Below are positions 36,732 through 50,179 of a stretch of 64,000 bases of DNA, in pieces. A program made the translations under genes and the position numbers. The stretch comes from Callaeas wilsoni (lineage: Eukaryota; Chordata; Aves; Passeriformes; Callaeidae), in contig VWPU01012687.1 of NCBI GenBank assembly GCA_013398955.1, positions 124,001-188,000 on the forward strand, written 5' to 3'. Position 1 is the stretch's first letter, and each line of letters starts with the position of its first letter. Below the pieces are notes generated by a model that saw only the letters and a program-made list of their open reading frames with translations, was not told the DNA's origin and did no database searches.

Positions 36732-36758
36732 GTGTGCACACACACACACACGTATATA
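36732..36758. repeat. (CA)n with alternating purine-pyrimidine flanks
   Basis: GTGTG, then seven CA units (36737-36750), then CGTATATA: 27 bases of unbroken purine-pyrimidine alternation including one CpG. Typical microsatellite with Z-DNA-forming potential. Confidence 0.85.
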
Positions 36759-39700
36759 GATATACATACGGGATAATGCCACTGCACCTCTAGGTGTTTG
36801 CATCCCAAACAACCTGTGTGTCCATCTCAGGCAACATACGGAAGGGAAGAAACATCTTCCTGCAATTAATCTGGGACTTTTCGGATAGTGAGTATGAGAG
36901 AGGACATATGGACAGAGATCATGAGTGACATGGGGAATACAAACTGGGACGAAATAATCACTGTCTCCCAGCAGGAAAGTTGTAGGCACCTGTTGATATC
37001 ATCAGGCAGCAAAACAAGTAGGAGGAAGGCATCTTATCCCTAACACCAGGGAGCACTTCCTATAGGCATCTTTGCTACACAACATTGTGGATACCAAAAG
37101 TCAGCATGGATTCAAACCTGGAGCTGGGCAAATTCAGAAGAAATGTTTGTGGAGGGCAGTAAGGCAGTGTGACATAGAGGCAAAGCTGCACTCAAAATGG
37201 CAGAATCTGGAAGATATATTGGGCACAGTCCCAGCATATAGTGGCTCTGTTCCTGTAGTCCATCTTTGAACATCTCTTGATCACTCTGAGGTGACCACTA
37301 TAACACACAGTTCTGTTTGGAGCCACAGAAATAAGGCTGCTTGATCACAGCAGAAAAGGTTACTGATACAAAGTATGCCAGAAATGGTGCCTGATTTGGG
37401 GGAATTCATCTTAGCCATGTCTCCCCCAAAGAAGTTGATGATCACCTGACCTACAGCCCCTCATTGTGACAGTATTTTTTTCACTTGATTGGTCTTAAGT
37501 TGACCGGGTCCATTTTGGCCCAGCAGCCCCAGGCCTTGTGAAAGTGGATATGCTATTTGCTTTTCAGCTCTGGAGCAGGCGCAGCGATGTGATTCGGAAC
37601 TCTGCCTCTTGGAAAGTTTTTTCAAGGACAGCAGCTCTAGGAGAGCTTAGCACCCTCAGAAGTTTCTACTGCCATATGTGCTCTTTCTGCTGCTGTCTTC
37701 AGGGCATGTTTAATGATCACTTTCACAGGGTGACACAAATATCCTAAGGAGCACAAGCAACAGAAGGGAAATGGTGATTTTCAGCCATTTATATCTTATC
37801 CAAACTGGAATGGCATTTCATGGAGAAGCCAAAAGCAATAGTGTCAAGGTACTAGCCTTGCACACTTCCAAATGTTTCTTTCAAGAAATGAAGGAAATTA
37901 GATTTATAAACTAATTATTGCAGGATCCTCTTCAAGGAGAGTATGTAAACCCACTATAAAACTAATGTCTGCTTTTTACATTATATGCAAAAGACTTCTG
38001 TTGATCACTAGGGTGATCTGAGGAAATAGTGACAACAAAACCATTTACTCCTCCCTGACATTGCAAGTTACTAAGCAAAAATTTTGTCTCTGATTCTGAT
38101 TCAGGTAGAGATCCTCTTTATATCATTATGACCACAGGAAAGAATTTTTAATAGAAGAAAACTTTAATTACATCTTCAGACCACTTTGGTGTAACAAGGA
38201 CTTAGTGTTAATAAGAATCAGGCTTTAGGTGTTCCAAATGCTCTTTAAAAATAACATAACAATGTGCAAAGTAAACTCCGAGTTATTAATTCAAAAGTAG
38301 TATGAGCAGCAGCAGCAGTAAAGAAACCCAATATATCCATCAATCAACACTGTGGAAGCCTGTTTGTTTGCACTAGTTAGAGAGTGATGAATAGGTCCTC
38401 TGTGTAAAACATTCAGCTACAGTGTGAGAGGGCAATAAATTATGTTTGTTAATTTTATATGCCATACATATAAAAATCACTAAAAATTGTCACTACACTG
38501 TGATGGTGACAGAAAGGTTTGGTGCTGTAGAACCTTTACACAGTGCTTTTTCATCTCTACAAGTGAAAGTCTCTGGCATTTCCTGCATTTCAGGGAATAT
38601 GATATAAAAGGCCTGGAGGAAGAATTTTACCTACTAATCACTCAGGTTCCCAGCTGCCTCACTGAACTATACTTATCTAAATATGATGCTTCTCACTTAC
38701 GCTTATAATCCTCGTTGCCTCAGCACTGATAGAAGAGACAGGGACCTCCAGGGAATGAGTGATTCTGTCCCCCAGGAAGTGCCAAGAGGGGTGGTGATGT
38801 GTGGTGATGGCAGAGGCCGGAGGGAAATGATGCCATGACTCACCCTGCTCTAGAGAGCAGAGGCAGATGAGGTGGATGCCCCATCAGGGTGGTGAACAGA
38901 GAGGCATGACTTCAGCTGCGGGTCCAGCCTGTGAGCACAGTCCTGACCTCTGAGCAACTAGAAAGGAGCATCAACAGTTTGGTCTCTGGCTAAGGCAGAG
39001 AAGAAATTCAGACCTGAGCAGCCAGCATAGGCTATGCAACCACATCTGCCTGGTATTTCACAGGCTGCTTTTCAAATTGCTTTCAAACCCATGGTCAATG
39101 GACACAGTCTTTTAAACCCAGGTTAGACTCTTGCAGTTTGGTTTGTCTTTATCCATGTGAGTTCTTTCCACTTTCGGCTGCGCACTTTGGCCAGGACAAA
39201 ACTTTGCACGCACACAGCCCGCCTTGTGTCCGATGGCTGTGCTGTTGTGCAGCTCTGTTCACATCTCCACCCCCAATTCTGTAGCAGCCAATGCTAAGTG
39301 CAGGTATGTTCAGCCTCAGCCCCGCTCACATACACCAAAGCTGTTTCCCAGAAACCTTTCCTCTCTAGTTAAGCTGGTGGACGTTCTGTAGTGTGTATTA
39401 AAGAAAGGTGCAAAGTCTGCAATAGCACTAAATAGTGCAGGCAAAAGTAAGTTTGAATATTTTTTAAACCATTGTCACAGAGGAGAAGGAAAGTTTGACA
39501 AACCACTCCACTTTTTGGAAGCTTGCTTTGCAGCAGTGTATATTTCTCAAGTCATGGCAGCAAGAAAATGAGTCTAATGCATGAGACTGTTGCCACATTT
39601 TTAAACAGCGGTGTAAAAACTGTGCTTACTTTCATGGGAATGAGGTTCTTTGCCAAAAACAAGATGCCTTAGCTCCCCCGTGGGACTTCATCCTAGTTTG

Positions 39701-42700
39701 GAAGGAATGGAGGAAGCCACTGTGAGCAGTCAGAGCAGATAGCAGGAATGATTGCGCACATTTGTGGCAGCCTGTTTGTAAGGATGGAGGAGCAGCTCCA
39801 TCCTTGGCAGCAGAGGCAGCAAGCCTGGCACAAGGTGAGGCTGACAGATCTGCCTGGTGTCCCCACCCTCACATGCCAGCAAATATTCCCCAAACTGCTG
39901 CTTGGGTGTTGCTCCCACTTACACCTGGGTGCAAATCCGAAGTGATCGCATAGAAACTCACTTGCACTTTGCAGGCTGCTGTGACAGGGCAGAGTTCAAC
40001 CTGCACACACAAGGCAGCACAGCACGGCATGGCAAACTGGCCAGTCCCTACAGGGGAAAATCAGGAAGGCCTCACTGATGGCAGCACTGAGCCTCATCCC
40101 CCAAGCTACACAGTAGAAATGAATGTAAAAATAAAACTAGTTTTGTTTGATTTGTTAAACACAATTCATTTCAAACCCCCTGTCAGCAAAAAGTAATTTT
40201 TTCCCTAGCTAGTTTTATTTTATCAGAAATGGGGAGAACTCATTAACACTGGGGTTTTGAACTGTAGTTTAATAGAAGGCAGACTAACACAGTTCATTAA
40301 AATATGCATGTTTGATGTTTGAGGCAATGTTTGCAGAAATCCTCAGGGAAAGGATACTGTGGAGCTAAAATGATGTTTTTCATAGCCAAATGGCATAATC
40401 TCATTACCAAAGTTTTGTGATGAAGATGAAAGGTACACTTAGTAATTGCAAGGGATAAACAGTTTTCTCTCCGTAACTGCCCTTATTACTCACGGATAAC
40501 AGATCCAGTGCAGACTGTTACATTTCCTTCTCTTCTCTTTCTGTCTTCTTTCCTTTACCACCCACTTCACTTATGATTCACCAGCAGTTTCTATGGACTG
40601 GATGTAAGGAATGAGGGAAATTTCTGTTCCCCTATTTCACGGCAAAGGAACATCCTGAAGAGATACATTTGCAAACATTTAGCCTGATGATGCAGATGTT
40701 GCTCAGGGGGGATAAAATTTTAAAAACTGAAATTCTTTTCCATGACTTTTCTCTTATAGCATTCTGTCAGTCTGCTCAGCACACTGCTCTGCATCCTCTT
40801 CCATCTGGTGAGCCCACATTATTTCGAGGAAATCCACCGACCCAGTACAGCAAATAGAAACCTTGTTTTCCTTAGTTACCTTTTGACCCTCAGAAGTAAT
40901 TTGTGGACTCATGAGCATCTGATCTTATGCTGAGAACAGGATTTAGGAGATCTGAAGGAGAAAGGGTACATCTGCCAGAAAAGTACAGCTCTTCTAAAAA
41001 TTCCTCTGACCACATTGTCTTTGGAGAGGAAAAAAAACGTCCTTACCTTGCTTGCAGGATATGGGAAAAATCCTTTTTTGCCTTTAGTTCAGTGCTACTG
41101 TAGCAGCAGTTGGAGTGGCCTTTGGGCTGTGTTCTTACACAGAACTGAAATGAAACCGCACAGTCAAAGCACTGGACCCGAGTGTGATCTGGCAGACATG
41201 AATTTTACATGTTCTGGTGGACATTTTGTTGGTACCTACTGGCATCTTTGGTTCAGAAAGAAAGATAGATTGCATCGTGGGGTTTTTTTCGCTACTTTAG
41301 AGCTAGCTTGTCATATCTGTAACTGAGGCCCTTAAATCAGGAACTGACACCGTTCCCATGTCCTAAATGATTATATGACCCTGTAGGATTGAGTGATGTG
41401 TTAATCTTTTCTAATTATACTGTAGTGTATCTCTTGTGTTCAAACATGGTCACGAACAGGGCTGTTTCTGCTCCCATGGATGTAGATGGCAGAAAGCCAG
41501 CTGGAGCTGCACCAGGTCCCAGTTGCGGCCCAATGACCATGTGTTTGGGGGGAAATGGAAGAGCTTAGCGTCATGGAAGACGCAAGAAAAAAGATGCTGG
41601 AGCAGGATGAGATCTAAAATGATGTTTTGAATGTTCTGTCTCTTTTGCAATATGACTCCTCATTCATCATGCAAATTTATAATTTTCATGCAATTAAAAA
41701 ATAATTTTTGTTATGAAAGTGCATTTGATTAGCTTGTACAGTTGACAGCTAGTAAAGCTGTGTGAAGTACTCACACACACAAAAACTCTCCTCTTTATGG
41801 GGAAATTTCCTTTTTTACTAGAGAAAAGGCATATTTCCTTATCATAAGCAGAGAGGGAGGATGAGAATTTGTTCTTGTTCATCTCGTGACTGGATGTAAT
41901 CCAAGAACTTTACATAGGTGATCCAAACGTGTTGTGCCATGACATAAAGCCGTGACTCAGAAATGTGCCCAGCTGTATCCTCACTGATGCTGCCACAGTG
42001 ACCATGTACAAGGGCATTAAATTAGTTGTAGAAATCACAGTGACTCCTCCTTGTAAAGCTCTTGGTGCTCCCACAGTGATATGAGAGTGCCATAGGGTAA
42101 ATAAAGAATCCAGACCCATGAAATCCAAATACACAGCGGCCTGTCCCACAGTTCCACACGGGCCAGCGCAGCAGTCCCAGCTGCAGGAGTGGGTGGTTGC
42201 TGCCATTCCTTCTCCTTCTTGCTGGTCACAGAGCTGGCTAAAGCCCTGGGGTGGATACATCTGTGCTGTCAGACAAGCACTATTATCAGCTTAATTTCTG
42301 TCATTCAGCAGCACTAATGCTGCCATCGGAATGACTCCCGTCAGCATACAGTGAGTCTCCACGGGAGACAATGCTGGAGTGTCTGCTGCAAAAGAAACAT
42401 CCTGCTACGGGCAAGCCTGGGTCTCCTTCTGTCTTCCTGAAGGAGCTTTGGGGCATTCCCTGGTTGTATCACCCCCTCCTTTACACCATAGAGGGGTTTG
42501 AAGGTATCTCAACATGTCCAAGTCAGCAAAAGTGTGGCTACTCTTCCCAAGCCCTCAGCATGAATGATGGTAGCCAGATCTCCAGAACTGATTAGCAGCT
42601 TCTGAGGCTGTGCAGTGGAACTGAAAAATGCCTGTCTAGGACAATCCTGCTCAGATCCACAGGACTCCTCACTGAAACAATGCAGGCCACTGGGTCACAG

Positions 42701-43534
42701 CACCTACAGCATCTCATCAGTGTCGTAGAGATGCCCAAATTTAGCCCTAACTAGTCTCATGAGCTTCGGTGTCTTGCCTTCCTGGAGCCAGACCTCCATT
42801 TCAGGGACTGTAGTGGCCTCTGCCATATCTCAGAAGAGCCCATGGATTTGTGATCCTTCAAGGTCTGTATGCACAGTGGGCCAGAGGGTCTGGGACAGAA
42901 AACAAGGCACAGGGAAGCTCTGCTGCTGGGGATGCACCACACTGTGTGCTTGCCTGCTCCAGCAGCCTGGTCAGAGGCCACGCCGTGGCATGGGTTGGTG
43001 CTGTGAGCCATCTCTGTGACCTGGGTCACTGCTTTGAGCCACCTCCCTCCACGTGACTCAGGCACATCACCGATATGGCCGATGAGTCCTGCATGATTCA
43101 GCTCGGTGGAGCTGCTAATGATGGAAGGGACACGACATGAGAGCTGTTGTGTGTAAAAAAGGTTGCAAAAATGAGAACTCAGTACATGTTTTTCATGAAG
43201 ATGCTTAGGCAAGCTGGAGGTCAGGTGTTCTAGAGCTCTTCACTTGACAGCTGTCTGTCAGATGCATGTAAGTTGATTTTAGCAGTCAGCATGCACCTGC
43301 CATCTCCACCTTTTCCAAAGACATTGGTGCCAAATGTCAAAGATGGGAGATTTTGAGAAGCTGATCCAGAGCTGCTGGTGGCTGTCATCCCAGGTTTGAT
43401 GTTGAGTAGCTACAGTTTGAAAGGATGGATGAATGATTGGTTCATGTAACTAAGAACTGCTACAGAGGCGTTAGCTACAGACTACTTGCTGCTGCCTAAG
43501 CACCCAGTTTAGACTGCACTGAAGTCCCTTCAGA

Positions 43535-43586
43535 GAGGGGTTTGGACTATTGACTGATTCCTTCAGCTAGAAAAGTTCTGTGATCC
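43535..43586 (+). mobile_element. Possible CR1 3'-end fragment
   Basis: AGAGGGGTTTGGACTATTGA then CTGATTCCTTCAGCTAGAAA and AGTTCTGTGATCC resembles the last 60 bp of CR1 (..ggttggactagatgacct...ggtcccttccagct.....attctgtgattc). The match is broken up and nothing convincing extends upstream, so this is tentative. Confidence 0.4.
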
Positions 43587-45449
43587 AGGCTGACAGGAAT
43601 CTTGAAGTTGAAACATAAATCAATTCCAGCCCTTGGCAGCAGGTCTCTATGAAAACATGATACAGTCACCTCTGGAAGGAGGAGTCACTCTATCCCTTCT
43701 AGTTAGACTGAGATCTGTCAGAAGCATAAGAGGAGAAAGGTAGGTAAAATAATGGAGCAGGAGAATAAAATGAATCTCTGTTTTGTCTAAATTTCCATTT
43801 GCTTTCCAACTTCTGAAGTTTTTTGAGAAAAACATCAAAGAAACCTTCAACTCTACATAGCATTATTGTGATCCTCATTTTGAGGCCAAAGTGTCACTGG
43901 TTATGGAGAGAAAAGAAGGAATGAAAAGATACCTTCTTACTCAACTGATCAGTCCCTGGTGTGCATTGAGTCATAGCTGCTTATTTCACTAACAGAAACA
44001 AGTTTTTACTCTTTTTTTCCTTTCCTATTAGCAACACATAGCACTGACAGCTAAGGGAGGACTGGCTGGCTCACATTCTGGCTCTCAGGTCACTCACAGC
44101 AGAGTTAACCATGTTTTTATTGCTGCAATGATGCACAGGCTAGAATACAGCCTGACTTTCAGGCCACAGGTAGCGTTCACATTCCTGGCAGCTAGAAGAC
44201 ACAAATGAGGGATATTGCAATGGAAAGAAAATGTGAGCCCAGCCCTCTGAGTGTCCATGTTCACAGCAAGTACTATACAAGAGCATGGCTTTAATAAACC
44301 CCATGGACAGATCAACAGACTATTTGGAAAAAGAAAACTGTGGAACAAGTCTGACCCTTAGTAAACCCTAAGCCAGCCCAAGCCCTTTTTGAGAGCAGAG
44401 ATGTGGTCTTGGGGGACAGAAATAAAGCTGAAGGGGAAGGCAGTGGGGCACAGCAAGAGGCCATATAGAAAACGGGGAGTTTTACTACCCCAAGGCCAGA
44501 TGTTCATTCACCACACCAGGCATCACTAGCTGGGACATGCTGTGAGAGGATGCCCTATGCTCCCTTCCCAAGAAAATCTGCGTGGCTGGATTTGGGCTGT
44601 GTAAATTACTTTGTTCATGATAAAATAACTGGTTGGTTGATTTGTCAGCTGAGGAAGTTCATGCCAAGGAAATCCTGTTCAGTCTCCTATATGTGCCATG
44701 ACTCTGCATTACAAGCCTAAGGACCAAATACTCCAGTCTGTTTCCAGTGTCAGAAAACAATATTTAACCCAACAGGCTTGTTAGACTGGGATTATGGCAA
44801 TGCATTTCACACTCTTGTATCTGTCTCTTGTATTTGTTGCTAACCAAAACAAATTTCATTTAACCAGGGAATTAAGTTGGGCTAGTAGGTGCCAAATTTG
44901 CATGAACCTTATACTCATATGCTCCTTTACTTATTTTCCTACTTCTATCATTTCAGCTTTCTGTAAGTTTATTACATGTGGGTGGATACTGGTGCCAGCA
45001 GTCTTTTTTCCCTCCAGTTTCTGCAGAGCTTTTCACGTGCATGCTATGTACACTTACTCACACACACACACACACAAGGAAGCACTCCCAGCGGAGTTGC
45101 TCTGAGTGTGCTGCCAGCACATAGCAGAGGTGAAACCATCAGGCTGCAATAAAAAGTTTTGCCCTTGAGGCGAAAAGAGGGATGGAGACAAAAAGCATTT
45201 ATCATTTCCTGTCACTGTTATTGTCTCATGGTTCCTCCTCAGCTAATGCCAGACCTCTGGCAGTGGAGCGGGGAGGGATGGGAGAACTCACGCTGTGCAT
45301 CCATTGAATTAACAGTTTGAGGGAAGAGGCTTCCAGTAGCTCCTTGAAGAATCAGTTAGAAGTGAAGCTCAGGCAAATCTACTCTTTAGGTAGGTCCCTT
45401 TGCAGGATAGCGTTTGACTTCTGAGTTACTTAATTTAGTTTAACAAAAA
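43587..45449. other. Intron 2 stretch without a recognisable gene
   Basis: No gene recognised. It includes a (CA)9 repeat at 45059-45076. A pyrimidine tract ending in TTAG at about 44030 looks like a splice acceptor, but the sequence after it has no mastermind similarity. Confidence 0.65.
45059..45076. repeat. (CA)9 microsatellite
   Basis: Nine perfect CA units. Short dinucleotide repeat with no further feature attached. Confidence 0.9.
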
Positions 45450-45560
45450 GGTTTTAATTAATTCAGTGAAATGCACTTAAATCTGCATTATAATCCTACA
45501 GACCAATTGGAGTCAATGGGAATCCTTACAGTGACTTCAATGATTTTGGTTCTATAAAAT
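45450..45560. repeat. Possible ancient sauropsid interspersed repeat with inverted arms
   Basis: AATTGGAGTCAATGGGAATC followed by CTTACAGTGACTTCAATGAT resembles a motif repeated in very many reptile and bird loci (..ggagtcaatgggagt...ccattgacttcaatggga..). TTGGAGTCA (45507-45515) and TGACTTCAA (45532-45540) form a near-perfect inverted pair, with one mismatch. Element name and limits uncertain. Confidence 0.42.
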
Positions 45561-47932
45561 ACATTTTCTAATTATATTTATTTAATTTATTTAGTTGTAC
45601 TACAGATTTCTGGCACAGGAAAAAAAAAGCTCATGCTTTCTGAATTGAAATCTAATGCTAACTCTACTCCTAAAAGTCATATTTCAATTAAAGACTTCAT
45701 TCTATCATCAAACCAAATGAAACATCCATGGTGTCTGAGCACTCTTAACGCTTATCAAATGTGGATACAAATTGAATACGCAATATAAATAAAGTAAAAA
45801 TTCCTTTCTATCAGGACTAGAATTTTAAATTTCTCTCTGCAATTTTCTGCATTTCAATGTCAAGTATTTAATTTAGTCCTGCCAAAACTACTAAAGAAAA
45901 ATCCCCAACAAAAAAAATTTTGAAATATCAGTGTCTCTACAAAACATTGATAATTTGAAAACAATATGCTTGACCCTTTCAAAATGTGCAACCTCACTCC
46001 TATGCCAGTAGTGCTTTTATTTTTGTAGCAGCCCAAAATCTGGCAAGACACTTATCTCTCCCATTGACATCACTGAATCATGGATCAGTGCACATAGGCT
46101 GTAAGCTTGTGATTAATATCTACATGCTAGTATTTATACACTTAGCTAACTTTCCCCTAAGAGTAATCCAACTACTATCAGAATTTTTTGGTTCACAGTA
46201 TAACTTGAAGTAATTATTGCAGATTATTTCACACTTCTGTTGTAAAAGCAGATAAAGGCAAGTCAGATAACAGATGTGTTGTCCTCAGTGCACTCAACGA
46301 CAAAGTAAATGGCAGTCTGTGCCTAAAAATGCTACATGTTCTTTTCTCATTTGTAAACTGTGATATGCTATTGTGATATTTCATTTGTATGTAATAACCA
46401 GAATTATTCATACATATATATTGCTTTAGTGGAAAGTGCCTCAAAAACACTTGTTTGGGGCAAAAAAATTCATGTTACTTTTTACCTATAGAAAGCTACA
46501 AGACAAGTCAGAACAGTTTCAAAGATTGCTCTTCTTCAACTTTAAATTAGTTGTTCTTCAACCAGATTTCAAGGCTGATATCTTTCCCATTTTGAAATAG
46601 CACTTTTACATATTTAGCCTGGCCCCTTTGCTGGTATTTAGTAACCACAGGAGTCCAGGATCTCTGCTGGGAGTCTGCGATGCCAAATAGGATCACCTCG
46701 TTAAAACCAACATTGAGGTGGCACCAAGTTGAAGGGACAATAATTTCTTAAATAGCACCAAGCTGATCTCTTGCTTCCTATGGTCTGCCTGTGGCCTGAC
46801 CAGATGCTCTTGTAGGGCACTGCTCTGCTATTGCCATGCCCTCTCTGGCCTCTGTGTGTTTCCCAAGCTATGGGAAACAGCTTACATTACTTGATATTTC
46901 TTACCCTCATTTTGCACTCCTGCTTTTAGTAGCAGAAGTGGTCCCAGACACTCTGCATCTCTCAGTGTTTTGCATTTTTTTACTTCTGTTCTTTCATATT
47001 CTTGCTGTGATGAGGGAGCAGGGTCTACCTGCCAGCCGTGTATGCCTAAGCAAAACTATTCTGGGCTTTGAAGGTTGAGCCAAAGACAAAGCATTCCCAG
47101 TAAGATCTGTTTCATATATATCATCTCTTAAGTATCTTCTAAATGCTTCATTAATTGTGAGACATTAGTACAGCGAGGAATAACTTTTCACTTAATCATT
47201 CATGACCAAGAGGTTTCTTGTAAACTGAATTCACCCTCTCATATCCAGACTTTTTATTCTTCTATCTCGCTCCTCATTTGAAGTAGCAATCTGCTACTTA
47301 TCCTGAAAACAGATCTTTCCAGGCCAAAGGAAATGGTACGAAGCTGCTTTTTCCTTCTCCCCGGCCTGCAGCCAGGACAAGCGAGTCCAGAAACTCACTA
47401 CTGAGTGTCGGACACAGAGTCCCAACAGGGACAGATGTGTTCAAGCCCATGACCAGAACTGAGGAGATGAAGTCTTTCCCAGGCTGCAAATATCTTGTTG
47501 TTTAAGAAGAGCTGGTCTCCCCTTTTACTGTCAAAACAGAAGAGAAATCTGGTGAATTATTTTCCATAAAGTTTGTTTTATTCCTTAGCTTGCTGACTGG
47601 GTGAAAATTCCTATGAAGCTCACAACTTTTATTCTTTCCAGTTGCTTTTTGGGGTGATGGGACCTCATTGAGTCAGTAGATCTCCTTTATCACCCCTGAG
47701 CTAGAAATGCAAGGAAGAAAAGAAAGAATTAAAATTCTGTACAAAGGTCAGAGAAAGCTTAAAGCCTGCAACTTGAAACCACTGGCACAAAGCTGCGGCA
47801 CTTCATATTTCTGCTGGGAAGGGATCCTGCTCATGGAATCAGAATAAAAGAAATTCTAGTGAATCTCACCAGTGAATGTAGTGATATATACAGGCAAAAG
47901 TATATGTGTATGTGTTATGCATGCATATTTGT

Positions 47933-47954
47933 TACATATATGTACATGTATATA
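47933..47954. repeat. Alternating purine-pyrimidine run
   Basis: Twenty-two bases of unbroken alternation (TACATATATGTACATGTATA plus two), at the end of a looser TA/TG-rich area from about 47883. A degenerate microsatellite. Confidence 0.75.
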
Positions 47955-50157
47955 AAGAGGGAAATCTTTAGGGGCAGTTTTCATTTGAAATCCTTGCTTA
48001 CTCCTGGATGATTAGAAAGGATAATAACAACAATAAAAAAAAACCTCAAATGGGGATTAAATCCTCAAGAGAAGAAGTGCTCCATTTATTGGAGCCTTGC
48101 TTATCTCGCACAGAGTAAGGGGATTATGCGATTGCTTTTGTGTTCTGAACGATTGTGGCTAGACAGTTTCTGACATAATAGACTTGCCTACTGAAATAGA
48201 AACATTACTGTGAGATGGATTTGCAGCTGGCTGCAGAACTGCATTTGTCTGAACAGAAATGTCCCTTGTAACTTACTGAAACACTTGCTCTGAGCGTGGA
48301 AGTCAGGCCTTTTGGGAAGACATACACTGACATACTTGTGTTAGGATCACAAGACGCTGGAGCCTCTGGACACATTGGGGTGGTGCGCTTGGAGAAGGGA
48401 CCTGTGTTCATGAGCCCTTTTGAATTGACAATGCGACCCCACTCTCGCAGACTGGAGGCAGGGAGTATGAGGAAAGCTGGCTTTTGGGACATGTTGCTAG
48501 CTGATGTAACGGGCACCGAGCAAGGAGCTGGATTTTCAGCAGCACAGTGGAGTTACGTGGTCAGCTGTCCCCAAGAGCAGCCTTTCTGTGCCAGGGCTCC
48601 ATCTCTGTGGACACACAGAGTACAGACTCCTTTCTGATAACCGCCATTAGTTTCAAATATTGCTTGGAATGCTTAGGGCTCCCTAAAGACCCTACAGCTT
48701 TGCTCTGCTGATTCAGACTGTCTGGTGTGCTGTCCTCCGTGCTGTCTGCGTTTTTGGGATGGTAACGTTCCTTGGAAGAGTTCAGTCCTGCTTTGCTCTT
48801 GTATTATGATCACAAAGGGCCTTTGAGTGTTAGACACAATTTTTAGCACAGCAGAAGAGAGCCTTTGGATCCTTTTCCAATCAAAGACAGAACTTCCCTA
48901 CTAAAGGTGATACTGGACCAAGCAGAGCAGGGGTCAGTTTCTCTTCCTCCATGCCCCTGCTTCTCCTTGGGCCGCCTCTTTCCCCACTTTCCCCGCAGCA
49001 AATCCCATGTGACAGAGGAGGTGCTCCCATCCAGCATGGCTGGGCAACAAGAGAACCAAAAGCCCGAGTTGGGCCTTGGAAGCTCTCAGTGTGGGGTGGG
49101 GGCAGTTGGCTTCAGAGGAGCATTGCAGAGCCAGTGCAGAGCACATGGGAAAAATCCTCCCCCTCTAAATCTGAAACACTGCACCCAGGCACAGTGCCAA
49201 GTCAGATCTTTGGGCTGTGCTTTGCTATCCCTCCCGCCAAATCTCGGTATGTCCTTTCTAAATGTTTCATCAAAATAAAGCACGATCCCAGGGCCTCTCG
49301 TGTGCTCACGGCTGGTAGTCCCCAAGAACGGGACAGCCTTGGAGGGATCTGCCCCAGGATGTAGCCCCTGGGGGGATGACTGAGCCTGTCTATCCTTTTC
49401 ACGGATGGGGCGCACACATGGGTCAGACCATTTTGTGAGGCAAGGCAGCCCAAGCCACAGGAGTATCAGAAAGGGACAACAAAGGGTTAAGGTGTTCAGG
49501 CCACCGCAGCCACATCAGAGCTACTCTCCTTTCCTGTTTTCATTCATCTCTGGCCACTTCCGCCAGCACACCCACTCCCACCCCTTCCCATAACCTGGTC
49601 ACTTTGTTTGGGGAAGACATTAACTTTCTGCAGTGTTGCACTTAGTGTGGTGTGGGGGTTTTTTCCCCTTTAAGATTATGTCACTTTAAAATCATTTCAC
49701 TTCTAAAAATGACAATAAACTTTACACTTTCCTGCTGTAAAACAAGCCAGTGCTGTCACTAGTTTGCCCATTCGGGGGGATTTATGGCCCCATGTCTGAT
49801 GTGATGCAATCCTCTCAAATGAAAAATCATCACAACTGAGCCTGTAGCACAAAGAGACGATTTAAGAGGAACGGGAATAATTAAGGCTGCCCCTTACAAG
49901 CCCAGCACAAAGACATTTCTCAGAGCAGCCTGTACTCTTAGTGAATAGGCAGAAGGGGATCTTAGTTGTCCAAGACTGAAATCCCCCATGGTCTCCACCA
50001 CATCTGGGAATGAAGGCGAACCTGTGTCTTTGGATTTTAGCCAATGCCTGGGGAAAAAAGAGACTGAGATTCTGGTGGGTTTCTTCCTTCCTGAGCCCTC
50101 CAGACCTTACGAAGCCTGTCTTGGTGAGGGGAGGATGCTGAGCCTGTGCTGGTAGCA

Positions 50158-50179
50158 GCACACACACACACATGCACAC
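50158..50179. repeat. (CA)7 microsatellite with alternating flanks
   Basis: Seven CA units at 50159-50172 followed by TGCACAC, keeping purine-pyrimidine alternation for 22 bases. Confidence 0.88.

Larger units (their letters stand above)
32071..43534. other. Intron 2 stretch without a recognisable gene
   Basis: Contents: the A28 tract at 34196, a CA repeat at 36737, and AT-rich unique sequence around 35500-36600. The longest frame is 33203-33715 (+, 170 codons, hydrophobic/Cys-rich, overlapping other frames), with no recognised domain. A minus-strand frame at 42757-43212 (151 codons) also lacks a recognisable family. I treat both as chance. Confidence 0.65.

Noticed and set aside
38301..38321. 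AGCAGCAGCAGCAG run, considered as a glutamine-coding exon piece
   Set aside because: Very short and flanked by AT-rich sequence with stops; no mastermind similarity.
42757..43212. 151-codon minus-strand frame overlapping 86- and 68-codon plus frames
   Set aside because: Several frames are open at once in a GC-richer patch, which argues for composition rather than coding; no family resemblance.
44010..44100. Acceptor-like pyrimidine tract and TTAG followed by CAACACATAGCACTGACAGC, considered as MAML2 exon 3
   Set aside because: The sequence after it encodes nothing like the conserved mastermind exon 3 and hits a stop early in the required frame.
48865..49415. Cluster of 137-, 137- and 109-codon frames on both strands
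   Set aside because: Overlapping frames in a GC-richer region without any domain; not supported as genes.
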